NCBI RefSeq assembly: GCF_945906775.1
Contig: NZ_CAMDRE010000002.1
Span: forward strand, 1,054,001-1,118,000
Source: Citrobacter sp. Marseille-Q6884
GTDB lineage: Bacteria > Pseudomonadota > Gammaproteobacteria > Enterobacterales > Enterobacteriaceae
DNA: 64,000 nt
Direction: 5' to 3'
Positions within the stretch are counted from its first letter, which is position 1; every line of letters begins with the position of its first letter. Made by a program: the position numbers and the translations under genes. The notes below the pieces were generated by a model, which was given only the letters and a program-made list of their open reading frames with translations, did no database searches and was not told where the DNA came from. Shown here piece by piece: positions 10,162-19,081 of the stretch.

Positions 10162-10868
10162 TTGAACTCGTCATTGTTTCGCGTCTGCTCGAGTACCCGG
10201 ATGCTGCCTTGTGGCAGCATCAACAGGAACTTTTCGATGCACTCGCGTCATCTGAAAACCTGGACAAAGAGGATGCCCAGACGCTGGGCGTTTTCCTGCG
10301 CGATTTAACGGCACAGGACATGCTGGATGTCCAGGCAAGCTACAGCGAACTGTTCGACCGTGGTCGCGCGACCTCGCTGCTGCTGTTTGAACATGTACAT
10401 GGTGAATCTCGCGATCGCGGTCAGGCCATGGTTGATCTTATGGCGCAGTACGAGCAGCACGGTTTACTGCTCGACAGCCGTGAGCTGCCGGACCATCTGC
10501 CGCTGTATCTGGAATACCTGGCGCAGCTACCGAAGAACGAAGCGTTGGGCGGACTGCAGGATATCGCACCGATTCTGGCGCTGCTCAGCGCACGTCTGCA
10601 ACAGCGTGAAAGTCGCTACGCTGTGCTGTTCGATCTGCTGTTGAAACTGGCGAATACCGCTATCGACAGCAACAAAGTGGCTGAAAAAATTGCGGATGAA
10701 GTGCGTGATGACACTCCGCAGGCACTGGATGCGGTCTGGGAGGAGGAGCAGGTTAAATTCTTCGCTGACCAGGGTTGCGGCGAATCTGAAATCTCTGCGC
10801 ATCAGCGTCGTTTTGCCGGGGCCGTTGCGCCGCAGTATTTGAATATCACCACCGGAGGACAGCACTAA
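10158..10868 (+). CDS. narJ: Nitrate reductase assembly chaperone NarJ
   Basis: 236 residues, a helical TorD/NarJ-family chaperone. It is not part of the final enzyme. It binds apo-NarG, coordinates molybdenum-cofactor and FS0 insertion, and times membrane docking of NarGH. The start MIELVIVSRLLEYP at 10158 overlaps the narH stop by four bases; an in-frame extension of 37 codons lies inside narH and is rejected. The typical segment RATSLLLFEHVHGESRDRGQAM is nearly unchanged from E. coli as I recall it. Its stop overlaps the narI ATG by one base (TAATG). Confidence 0.97.
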   Translation: MIELVIVSRLLEYPDAALWQHQQELFDALASSENLDKEDAQTLGVFLRDLTAQDMLDVQASYSELFDRGRATSLLLFEHVHGESRDRGQAMVDLMAQYEQHGLLLDSRELPDHLPLYLEYLAQLPKNEALGGLQDIAPILALLSARLQQRESRYAVLFDLLLKLANTAIDSNKVAEKIADEVRDDTPQALDAVWEEEQVKFFADQGCGESEISAHQRRFAGAVAPQYLNITTGGQH

Positions 10869-11545
10869 TGCACTTCCTGAATATGTTCTTCTTTGATATC
10901 TACCCCTACATTGCCGGGGCGGTGTTTTTGATCGGTAGCTGGCTGCGTTATGACTACGGGCAATATACCTGGCGTGCGGCCTCCAGCCAGATGCTGGATC
11001 GTAAAGGGATGAACCTGGCGTCAAACCTGTTCCATATCGGGATTCTGGGCATCTTTGCGGGTCACTTCCTGGGGATGCTGACGCCGCACTGGATGTATGA
11101 AGCATGGCTGCCGATCGAAGTGAAACAGAAGATGGCAATGTTCGCGGGGGGCGCCAGCGGTGTAATGTGCTTGATTGGCGGCGTGCTGCTGTTGAAGCGT
11201 CGTTTGTTCAGCCCTCGAGTCCGTGCTACCACGACGGGGGCGGACATTCTGATCCTCACCCTGCTGGTGGTTCAGTGTGCACTGGGGCTGCTGACCATTC
11301 CGTTCTCCGCGCAGCATATGGACGGTAGCGAAATGATGAAACTGGTTGGTTGGGCGCAGTCTGTGGTGACTTTCCACGGTGGTGCATCCGAATACCTGGA
11401 CGGTGTGGCATTTATTTTCCGTATGCACCTGGTGCTGGGGATGACATTGTTCCTGCTGTTCCCGTTCTCGCGTCTGGTGCACATCTGGAGCGTACCGGTG
11501 GAATATCTGACCCGTAAGTACCAGGTGGTGCGTGCGCGTCGCTGA
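10868..11545 (+). CDS. narI: Nitrate reductase A, gamma subunit (cytochrome b) NarI
   Basis: 225 residues with five hydrophobic segments. NarI anchors NarGH to the inner membrane, oxidises quinol at the periplasmic side and passes electrons through two b hemes. The four known heme ligands are present: His56 and His66 in the second segment, His187 and His205 near the C terminus. It is the last gene of narGHJI and is followed within about 20 bp by an intrinsic terminator. Confidence 0.98.
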   Translation: MHFLNMFFFDIYPYIAGAVFLIGSWLRYDYGQYTWRAASSQMLDRKGMNLASNLFHIGILGIFAGHFLGMLTPHWMYEAWLPIEVKQKMAMFAGGASGVMCLIGGVLLLKRRLFSPRVRATTTGADILILTLLVVQCALGLLTIPFSAQHMDGSEMMKLVGWAQSVVTFHGGASEYLDGVAFIFRMHLVLGMTLFLLFPFSRLVHIWSVPVEYLTRKYQVVRARR

Positions 11546-11566
11546 GATACGTTAGCGTTGACGATA

Positions 11567-11591
11567 AACCCTGCTTCGGCGGGGTTTTTTT
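11567..11591 (+). terminator. narGHJI operon terminator
   Basis: The hairpin ACCCTGC / GCGGGGT with a TTC(G) loop (one G-U pair) is followed by a run of seven T residues. Confidence 0.85.
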
Positions 11592-11649
11592 ATGGCTGCG
11601 GCATAGTCTGTATTGTGGGAGGGTGGAACTGTTGTCGATCCGGTATGGG

Positions 11650-11923
11650 CATGAACATGTTTGACTCGAAGCTTCTCATACTTCCACGCATGGGCAGAAT
11701 ATAGAGTGATGTCGCTGGATTTGGTGTCGGTAGTTTCAGGATAAGATGGTGGTGGGGGAAGGATTACTCAGCGCTACGCGCTTCGCCCTTCGGGTCGTTG
11801 CCTGCGGCAACGCTTTCTCGCTACGCTCGAACCGAACCCTGGTCGAAGCTTCTCGTCCTTCCCCGCATGGGCAGAATATAGGGTGATGTCGCTGGATTTG
11901 GTGTCGGTAGTTTCAGGAGAAGA
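11650..11923 (-). repeat. 177-bp tandem repeat tail of the tRNA-Tyr operon (rtT/tpr-like)
   Basis: Read on the minus strand, the segment after the second tRNA-Tyr repeats the last 19 bases of the tRNA. The 19-mer at 11924-11942 recurs at 11747-11765, exactly 177 bp away. The sequences beside it also repeat: GCATGGGCAGAATATA and the GTGATGTCGCTGGATTTGG block occur at about 11691-11723 and 11868-11900. This matches the roughly 178-bp repeats downstream of E. coli tyrT that yield the rtT RNA and the small tpr frame. Here I see one full unit and part of a second. No protein is supported. Confidence 0.75.
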
Positions 11924-12008
<85 letters not shown>

Positions 12009-12217
12009 AGGGGTAATTCAAATTTTGAGGTAATGCTTGAGATGATTGTGGGGGAAGGATTATTCGTCGCTTCGCTCCTCACCCTTCGGGCCGTTGCCTG
12101 CGGCAACGTTCTCTCGCTTTCGCTCGAGTCGAACCTTAGTCGAAGGTTCTCACCCTTCCCCGATGAGTGCAAACATTAACAATCTCACCGAAGTTACCAC
12201 ATCGCTGTGGTGAATAA
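12009..12217 (-). repeat. tRNA-Tyr spacer carrying a degenerate tRNA 3'-end copy
   Basis: This 209-bp spacer contains another copy of the tRNA 3' tail at 12043-12061 (17 of 19 bases match), followed by the same GCCGTTGCCTGCGGCAACG hairpin-type sequence found in the downstream repeats (near 12090-12110 and 11795-11812). It is transcribed and removed during tRNA maturation. No gene was identified in it. Confidence 0.7.
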
Positions 12218-12302
<85 letters not shown>

Positions 12303-12342
12303 ACGGGGCAATGCTTTTACTGGCCTGCTTCCGGTTGGAAGC

Positions 12343-12377
12343 GGGGCGCATCATATCAAATGATGCGCCGCTGTAAA
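12343..12377 (-). promoter_or_regulatory. tyrT promoter with GC-rich discriminator
   Basis: On the minus strand the -35 box TTTACA (12372-12377) and -10 box TATGAT (12350-12355) are separated by 16 bp, followed by the discriminator GCGCCCC. This is nearly the E. coli tyrT promoter, the model for stringent (ppGpp) control. Fis sites would lie in the AT-rich stretch 12380-12455, but I did not delimit them. Confidence 0.9.
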
Positions 12378-12458
12378 GCCTTCAATTGATAAAAAAGAAC
12401 TGGTTGCCTGATTTTCACGCGTAAAGACGTAAAGGTAACCAATTCAATTATCAATTGA

Positions 12459-13301
<843 letters not shown>

Positions 13302-13357
13302 TGCCGGGGTAATCCTGTTGATAATGTTTGCATCATTGATGCTGTCGGGCATTTTGG

Positions 13358-13813
13358 TTAGCCGCAGCACTTTTTAAATTTTTTACCTGACCCACAAGGG
13401 CAGGGATCGTTTCGTCCTGGTTGAGGGCGCGTTCCGTCAATATAGTACCACTGACCGTTTTCCTTTAAAAAACGAGAACGCTCGATAATGGCGCCTGTTT
13501 TGCCCTGCTCAGAAAAACGTGCCACAAAGCTGACATACCCGACATCATCTGAATCTGACGTTGCTTGTTCAAAAACGGTCAGACCGAGCCATTCGGTATG
13601 CGCAAATCCTGCGACAATATCATCCCGAAAGGCAGCTGCATTGCAGTCCGGGTGCCAGGTTTTGATCAGGTAATCTGCGTCTTTCATCACAAAAGCACAG
13701 TAACGAGAACGCATGAGGTGTGACGGCGTAGGTGCTACTTGCGCACCGGACACATAACGGTAGCAACATAGGCTATACTCGACAGCGCTACCACAGGGAC
13801 AAAGCTGAGACAC
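13358..13813 (-). CDS. ychJ: SEC-C motif protein YchJ (UPF0225)
   Basis: 151 residues. A zinc-binding SEC-C motif stands at each end: CPCGSAVEYSLCC near the N terminus and CPCGSGKKFKKCC at the C terminus. The middle is the NTF2-like YchJ domain. The biochemical role is not established. SEC-C motifs bind zinc and in SecA bind SecB or ribosomes, so a protein-contact role is possible, but that is inference. It is divergent from rssA across 112 bp. Confidence 0.93.
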   Translation of the reverse strand: MSQLCPCGSAVEYSLCCYRYVSGAQVAPTPSHLMRSRYCAFVMKDADYLIKTWHPDCNAAAFRDDIVAGFAHTEWLGLTVFEQATSDSDDVGYVSFVARFSEQGKTGAIIERSRFLKENGQWYYIDGTRPQPGRNDPCPCGSGKKFKKCCG

Positions 13814-13925
13814 AAATTATCTCCCTGGAATAAAAAAACGGCGTAAAAACGCCAGGGTGGCACTATGTTAACTGAGCGGTGGCGATGTTGCTACGTCTGC
13901 AATCCAGGGGAAGTCTGTAGGTACA

Positions 13926-14831
13926 ATGAGAAAAATTAAAATAGGGCTGGCGCTAGGTTCCGGCGCAGCGCGAGGCTGGTCGCATATTGGTGTGATAAAA
14001 GCCCTTAAACATATGGGCATTGATGTTGATATCGTTGCAGGGTGTTCTATCGGTTCGCTGGTTGGCGCTGCCTATGCCTGCAATAAATTACCCGCTCTTG
14101 AACAGTGGGTTTGCTCCTTTAGTTATTGGGACGTTTTACGTCTGATGGATCTCTCGTGGCGTCGTGGAGGATTGCTGCGCGGCGAACGGGTATTCAATCA
14201 GTACCGCACTGTTATGCCGGTGGAAGCAATCGAGCAATGTTCACGCCGTTTTGCTACCGTCGCAACCAACCTGAGTACGGGGCGGGAGCTATGGTTTACC
14301 GAAGGTGATTTGCACCTTGCTGTCCGCGCCTCCTGCAGTATTCCTGGTTTGATGTCTCCCGTTGCACACAACGGTTACTGGTTGGTGGATGGCGCGGTTG
14401 TTAACCCTGTCCCTGTCTCTCTGACGCGTGCGCTGGGAGCCGATATCGTTATTGCGGTTGACCTGCAGCATGACGCTCACCTCATGCAACAAGACCTGCT
14501 CTCCTTCAACGTCAGTAATGATACCGAATCGAGCGATGATGAACTTTCATGGCATGCGCGACTGAAAGAGCGTTTGAGCAATATTACGGCCAGGCGCACC
14601 GTCACCGCGCCCACGGCGATGGAGATCATGACGACCTCAATACAGGTTCTGGAAAACCGTCTTAAGCGCAACCGAATGGCGGGTGACCCTCCAGATATTC
14701 TGATTCAGCCATTTTGCCCACAAATCTCTACGCTGGACTTCCACCGTGCAAGTGCCGCAATTGCAGCCGGGCAGTTAGCCGTCGAGAAGAAAATGGATGA
14801 GCTTCTGCCCTTAGTGAAGACCAACATTTAA
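13926..14831 (+). CDS. rssA: Patatin-like phospholipase family protein RssA
   Basis: 301 residues. The patatin signature is complete: oxyanion glycine motif GSGAARGW (11-18), nucleophile elbow GCSIG with Ser41, and catalytic Asp155 in DGAVVNP. It is predicted to be a cytoplasmic Ser-Asp dyad lipid acyl hydrolase; the substrate is unknown. It lies 90 bp before rssB, as in E. coli where the two can be co-transcribed, but RssA is not needed for RpoS turnover. Confidence 0.94.
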   Translation: MRKIKIGLALGSGAARGWSHIGVIKALKHMGIDVDIVAGCSIGSLVGAAYACNKLPALEQWVCSFSYWDVLRLMDLSWRRGGLLRGERVFNQYRTVMPVEAIEQCSRRFATVATNLSTGRELWFTEGDLHLAVRASCSIPGLMSPVAHNGYWLVDGAVVNPVPVSLTRALGADIVIAVDLQHDAHLMQQDLLSFNVSNDTESSDDELSWHARLKERLSNITARRTVTAPTAMEIMTTSIQVLENRLKRNRMAGDPPDILIQPFCPQISTLDFHRASAAIAAGQLAVEKKMDELLPLVKTNI

Positions 14832-14921
14832 CGCATTTTTTATCAACACTTAAGTAAATTCTGACAGGCGTGAGTAGCAATAGCATGCCACTATTTATTA
14901 AAGCCAGTCAGGGGGGAGAAT

Positions 14922-15935
14922 ATGACGCAGCCATTGGTCGGAAAACAGATTCTTATTGTTGAAGATGAGCCGGTATTTCGGTCTCTTCTGGACTCATGGT
15001 TTTCCTCTTTGGGAGCGACAACGGCGGTAGCTGGCGATGGGCTTGATGCGCTGGAGTTACTGGGTAGCTTCACACCCGATCTGATGATTTGCGATCTGGC
15101 TATGCCGAGGATGAACGGCCTCAAACTGGTTGAGTACCTGCGTAATCGTGGCGATCAGACGCCGATTCTGGTTATCTCTGCGACCGAAAATATGTCCGAT
15201 ATTGCCAAAGCACTACGACTGGGCGTGGACGATGTATTATTGAAACCTGTGAAGGACCTAAACCGCCTGCGGGAAACGGTCTTTGCGTGCCTCTATCCCA
15301 ATATGTTTAATTCCCGAGTTGAAGAAGAAGAGCGGCTGTTTCGTGACTGGGATGCCATGGTTGGTGATCCTGCTGCCGCGGCGAAACTACTGCAGGAGCT
15401 TCAACCTCCGGTTCAGCAAATTATTTCTCAATGCCGAATTAACTATCGGCAACTGGTTGCAGCCGACCAGCCGGGGCTGGTGCTGGATATCGCGCCGCTC
15501 TCTGACCACGATCTCGCTTTCTATTGTCTCGATGTGACGCGGGCAGGGGACAATGGCGTTCTGGCCGCACTGTTACTCCGGGCGCTATTTAATGGTTTGT
15601 TGCAGGAACAGTTAGCTCATCAAAATCAACGCTTGCCAGAGTTAGGCGCATTATTGAAACAGGTCAATCATTTGTTGAGACAGGCCAATTTACCTGGACA
15701 GTTTCCACTGCTGGTGGGGTATTACCACAGTGGATTAAAAAATCTGATACTGGTATCCGCGGGGCTGAATGCGACATTAAATACCGGTACCCATAATGTG
15801 CAAATCAGTAATGGTGTTCCGCTGGGCACGTTAGGGAATACTTATCTTAATCAGCTAAGCCAACGTTGTGAGTCCTGGCAGTGCCAAATATGGGGGGCAG
15901 GTGGTCGCCTGCGGCTGATGCTGTCTGCGGAATGA
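14922..15935 (+). CDS. rssB: RpoS adaptor and response regulator RssB
   Basis: 337 residues. The N-terminal receiver (about 8-125) has the phosphorylatable Asp58 in DLMICDLAMPRMNG. A linker helix leads into a PP2C-like effector domain lacking phosphatase residues. RssB delivers the sigma factor RpoS to the ClpXP protease; starvation anti-adaptors (Ira proteins) block it. The ribosome site is GGGGGGAGAAT just before ATG 14922. Sequence closely follows E. coli RssB. Confidence 0.96.
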   Translation: MTQPLVGKQILIVEDEPVFRSLLDSWFSSLGATTAVAGDGLDALELLGSFTPDLMICDLAMPRMNGLKLVEYLRNRGDQTPILVISATENMSDIAKALRLGVDDVLLKPVKDLNRLRETVFACLYPNMFNSRVEEEERLFRDWDAMVGDPAAAAKLLQELQPPVQQIISQCRINYRQLVAADQPGLVLDIAPLSDHDLAFYCLDVTRAGDNGVLAALLLRALFNGLLQEQLAHQNQRLPELGALLKQVNHLLRQANLPGQFPLLVGYYHSGLKNLILVSAGLNATLNTGTHNVQISNGVPLGTLGNTYLNQLSQRCESWQCQIWGAGGRLRLMLSAE

Positions 15936-16139
15936 ACAAACGGGAGGGTGGAGAATGAAATTGCTTCACCTCTCTGGCGTTGTGAATGCTACTATCAGCG
16001 CCAGATTTATTCGTATTTATCTTAATTATACCGACGCGCGTCCTTTTCAGACCAGAAGCTTGTCGCGGTACTGATATACTCGGATGCGATACAGATTGAT
16101 GAACACGTTCAATACATGAACAGTCCAGGAGAGTTTTAA
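15936..16139 (+). other. rssB-galU intergenic region
   Basis: 204 bp without a gene. It must hold the galU promoter; an AGGAGA ribosome site lies at 16127-16132 just before galU. I found no clear hairpin terminator after rssB. Confidence 0.5.
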
Positions 16140-17048
16140 ATGGCTGCCCTTAATTCAAAAGTCAAAAAGGCCGTTATCCCGGTTGCGGGATTAGGAACCA
16201 GGATGTTACCGGCTACGAAAGCAATCCCGAAAGAGATGCTACCGTTGGTTGATAAGCCATTAATTCAGTACGTCGTAAACGAATGTATTGCTGCGGGCAT
16301 CACTGAAATTGTTCTCGTGACGCACTCGTCTAAAAATTCTATTGAAAACCACTTCGATACCAGCTTTGAACTTGAAGCGATGCTGGAAAAACGTGTAAAA
16401 CGCCAGCTGCTGGAAGAAGTACAATCTATTTGCCCGCCGCACGTCACTATTATGCAGGTACGTCAGGGGCTGGCAAAAGGCCTGGGCCATGCGGTATTGT
16501 GCGCACATCCGGTTGTAGGCGATGAACCTGTTGCGGTCATTCTGCCTGACGTTATTCTTGACGAATATGAATCTGATTTATCCCGCGATAACCTCGCCGA
16601 AATGATCCACCGTTTTGATGAAACGGGCAGCAGCCAGATAATGGTAGAGCCTGTTGAAGACGTAACGGCTTACGGCGTTGTGGATTGCAAAGGCGTTGAA
16701 TTAGCACCGGGCGAAAGCGTACCGATGGTTGGCGTTGTTGAAAAGCCGAAAGCCGATGTTGCACCATCTAATCTTGCTGTTGTTGGTCGTTATGTCCTTA
16801 GCGCAGATATCTGGCCACTGCTGGCAAAAACGCCTCCGGGAGCCGGTGACGAAATTCAGCTGACTGATGCCATCGATATGCTGATCGAAAAAGAAACCGT
16901 TGAAGCTTATCACATGAAGGGTAAAAGCCATGACTGTGGTAATAAGCTGGGTTATATGCAGGCTTTCGTTGAATACGGTATTCGCCACAATACTCTCGGC
17001 GCTGAATTTAAAGCGTGGCTTGAAGACGAGATGGGTATTAAAAAGTAA
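16140..17048 (+). CDS. galU: UTP-glucose-1-phosphate uridylyltransferase GalU
   Basis: 302 residues. GalU makes UDP-glucose from UTP and glucose-1-phosphate, feeding LPS core, osmoregulated periplasmic glucans, trehalose and galactose metabolism. The nucleotide-binding loop GLGTRMLP (17-24) and the following KEMLPLVDKP define the family. The catalytic region includes EKPKADVAPSNLAVVGRY. The gene is monocistronic, ends in a strong terminator and is nearly identical to E. coli GalU. Confidence 0.97.
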   Translation: MAALNSKVKKAVIPVAGLGTRMLPATKAIPKEMLPLVDKPLIQYVVNECIAAGITEIVLVTHSSKNSIENHFDTSFELEAMLEKRVKRQLLEEVQSICPPHVTIMQVRQGLAKGLGHAVLCAHPVVGDEPVAVILPDVILDEYESDLSRDNLAEMIHRFDETGSSQIMVEPVEDVTAYGVVDCKGVELAPGESVPMVGVVEKPKADVAPSNLAVVGRYVLSADIWPLLAKTPPGAGDEIQLTDAIDMLIEKETVEAYHMKGKSHDCGNKLGYMQAFVEYGIRHNTLGAEFKAWLEDEMGIKK

Positions 17049-17071
17049 CACAACGGTATTAATCAGAAACG

Positions 17072-17101
17072 AACGGCGCTTTAATCCAGCGCCGTTTTTT
17101 T
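17072..17101 (+). terminator. galU terminator
   Basis: A 9-bp stem AACGGCGCT (17072-17080) / AGCGCCGTT (17088-17096) is followed by a T-run. Confidence 0.9.
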
Positions 17102-17138
17102 ATACATAATCCTGACAGATACTGCGCGAAGTACAGGT

Positions 17139-17167
17139 AAAAAAAATCCCGCCAGTGGCGGGATTTT
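17139..17167 (-). terminator. hns terminator
   Basis: On the minus strand, the stem AATCCCGCC / GGCGGGATT with a 3-nt loop runs into a tract of eight T residues. It ends 19 bp after the hns stop. Confidence 0.9.
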
Positions 17168-17185
17168 AAGCAAACTAATTCTGAA

Positions 17186-17599
17186 TTATTCCTTGATCAG
17201 GAAGTCGTCCAGTTGTTTACCTTGTTCTTCCATTGCTTTTTTGATCACAGCCGGTGTACGACCCTGGCCAGTCCAGGTTTTAGTTTCACCGTTTTCATCA
17301 ACGTAGCTATATTTAGCCGGACGTGCTGCGCGTTTAGCTTTAGTGCCGGATTTAACAGCAGCCATGCTATTCAGCAGTTCGTTCGGGTCAATACCGTCAG
17401 CAATCAGCATTTCACGATATTGTTGCAGTTTACGAGTACGCTCTTCAACTTCAGCGGCAGCAGCGCTTTCTTCTTCGCGACGCTCGCTAACAACAACTTC
17501 TAATTTTTCCAGCATTTCTTCAAGCGTTTCCAGAGTGCATTCTCTTGCCTGCGCACGAAGAGTACGGATGTTGTTCAGAATTTTAAGTGCTTCGCTCAT
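17186..17599 (-). CDS. hns: Nucleoid-associated silencing protein H-NS
   Basis: 137 residues. The N-terminal coiled-coil dimer and oligomer region (about 1-80) is followed by a linker and a C-terminal DNA-binding domain with the AT-hook-like motif TWTGQGRTP (around 109-117). H-NS binds AT-rich, often foreign, DNA and silences it; the prophage and AT-rich genes in this window are likely targets (inference). hns is autoregulated and cold-shock inducible in E. coli. The promoter is readable just upstream. Confidence 0.98.
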   Translation of the reverse strand: MSEALKILNNIRTLRAQARECTLETLEEMLEKLEVVVSERREEESAAAAEVEERTRKLQQYREMLIADGIDPNELLNSMAAVKSGTKAKRAARPAKYSYVDENGETKTWTGQGRTPAVIKKAMEEQGKQLDDFLIKE

Positions 17600-17642
17600 T
17601 GTAGTAATCTCAAACTTATATTGGGGGTGGTTTGTTGAGCTA

Positions 17643-17671
17643 ATAATAGAGCGATAATTTCAGTTGTGCAA
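17643..17671 (-). promoter_or_regulatory. hns promoter
   Basis: On the minus strand a -35-like TTGCAC (17666-17671) and a -10 box TATTAT (17643-17648) are spaced by 17 bp, nearly as in E. coli hns. The 645-bp hns-tdk interval (17600-18244) is AT-rich, consistent with H-NS self-binding, and also holds the tdk promoter. I see no other gene in it. Confidence 0.75.
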
Positions 17672-18244
17672 TAGCCAGGAATGTAAGGAATTCAAAATTG
17701 CACTTTATTTAGTGTCTGTATTAATTCTTCTGGCTTAAATTCTCCATGGAAGTGGGCACAAAAAAGGCTTATTGCGGAGGGGGACTCTCTTCTGTCGAGA
17801 GTAAAAATTCAAGATTCAGGTCACATTTTATGATGTTGGAATAGTATCTCTTTGCAGTAATTTCAACCTTTTGTATTAGTTTTGCTTACTGAAATTCGCT
17901 ATTACGCGGTTGCGGCGGCGGGATTCAATAACAATAAGGGCAGGGTTTCTTTATTGATGCGTGATGATAAGCGGTATTGATGAATTTCTAGCGCACTATT
18001 TGTGAAAGAATGTGTATATACCCGCCCGGCTTCAGGCTGTTAGCGCTTTGCTTGCGTACAATCGTGCTGTCAGATACTAAAGTTAGCTACCGGGCGTTCA
18101 TCCTGTCACTCACATTATATAGGGGCTATGGATGATGTTTGCTCAGTCTTTTATACATGCTGGGTAGCAACGCCACCCCGACATGTTTGTGAATTATGAT
18201 ACAATCCTGCCCATATTTATTTACCCAGGTGAGGGCCTCGGTCA

Positions 18245-18862
18245 ATGGCACAGCTATATTTTTACTATTCTGCAATGAATGCGGGTAAGTCAACTGCATT
18301 GCTGCAATCTTCGTACAATTATCAGGAACGTGGGATGCGTGCCGTTGTATATACGGCGGAAATTGACGACCGCTTTGGTGCAGGAAAAGTAAGTTCACGT
18401 ATAGGACTGTCGTCACCTGCAAAATTGTTTAACCAAAATTCATCATTGTTCGAGGAGATTCGTGCGGAGAATGCCCAGCAAAGAATACATTGTGTGCTGG
18501 TGGATGAGTCTCAGTTTTTGACGCGGCAACAGGTTTATGAATTATCCGAGGTTGTCGATCAGCTGGATATTCCGGTGTTGTGCTATGGCTTACGTACCGA
18601 CTTTCGTGGAGAGTTATTTGGCGGCAGCGAATACCTGCTTGCCTGGTCAGATAAGCTGGTTGAATTAAAGACCATATGTTTCTGTGGCCGTAAAGCCAGC
18701 ATGGTATTACGTCTTGATCAGGCCGGACGACCTTATAACGAAGGTGAACAGGTGGTTATAGGCGGGAATGAGCGTTATGTATCGGTCTGTCGTAAGCACT
18801 ATAAAGAGGCGCAGTCCGAAGGCTCTCTGACGGCTATTCAGGAACGTCACAGCCACGATTAA
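18245..18862 (+). CDS. tdk: Thymidine kinase (type II)
   Basis: 205 residues. It phosphorylates thymidine and deoxyuridine in the pyrimidine salvage pathway. The P-loop is SAMNAGKS (9-16), the Walker B-like VLVDESQFL lies near residue 90, and a zinc site is formed by CFCG and the later Cys in SVCRKH. E. coli has DECQF at the Walker B segment; here it is DESQF, a mild change. The ATG at 18245 follows GTGAGGGCC. Confidence 0.96.
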   Translation: MAQLYFYYSAMNAGKSTALLQSSYNYQERGMRAVVYTAEIDDRFGAGKVSSRIGLSSPAKLFNQNSSLFEEIRAENAQQRIHCVLVDESQFLTRQQVYELSEVVDQLDIPVLCYGLRTDFRGELFGGSEYLLAWSDKLVELKTICFCGRKASMVLRLDQAGRPYNEGEQVVIGGNERYVSVCRKHYKEAQSEGSLTAIQERHSHD

Positions 18863-19023
18863 TCCCTCCCTTCCCGGATACGCTAATACACGCAGAGTAG
18901 GGCGCAGAGCCCTGCTCTGTCGCTTCTTCTGACATCATTCTCGTCTCTTCTCTCTACGGAGTTCTGCAGGGCCATTCATCGGCTCTGGCAGGTCTCGGTG
19001 TGTCCTGAGTTTATATAGCTCAA

Positions 19024-19055
19024 GGCGAAAAAAAACGGCCCCAAAGGGCCGTTTT
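19024..19055 (-). terminator. adhE terminator
   Basis: On the minus strand, AAAACGGCCC / GGGCCGTTTT (19032-19041 with 19046-19055) runs into a long T-tract (19024-19031 on the plus strand is mostly A). It lies between the convergent tdk and adhE genes. The rest of 18863-19081 holds no gene. Confidence 0.85.
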
Positions 19056-19081
19056 GTGATGCGAGAACTTATTCGACTGAA

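Noticed and set aside
11690..11900. Regular 177-bp repeats considered as a CRISPR or integron array
   Set aside because: The repeats derive from the tRNA-Tyr 3' end and match the known tyrT repeat pattern; no spacers and no cas or integron genes nearby.
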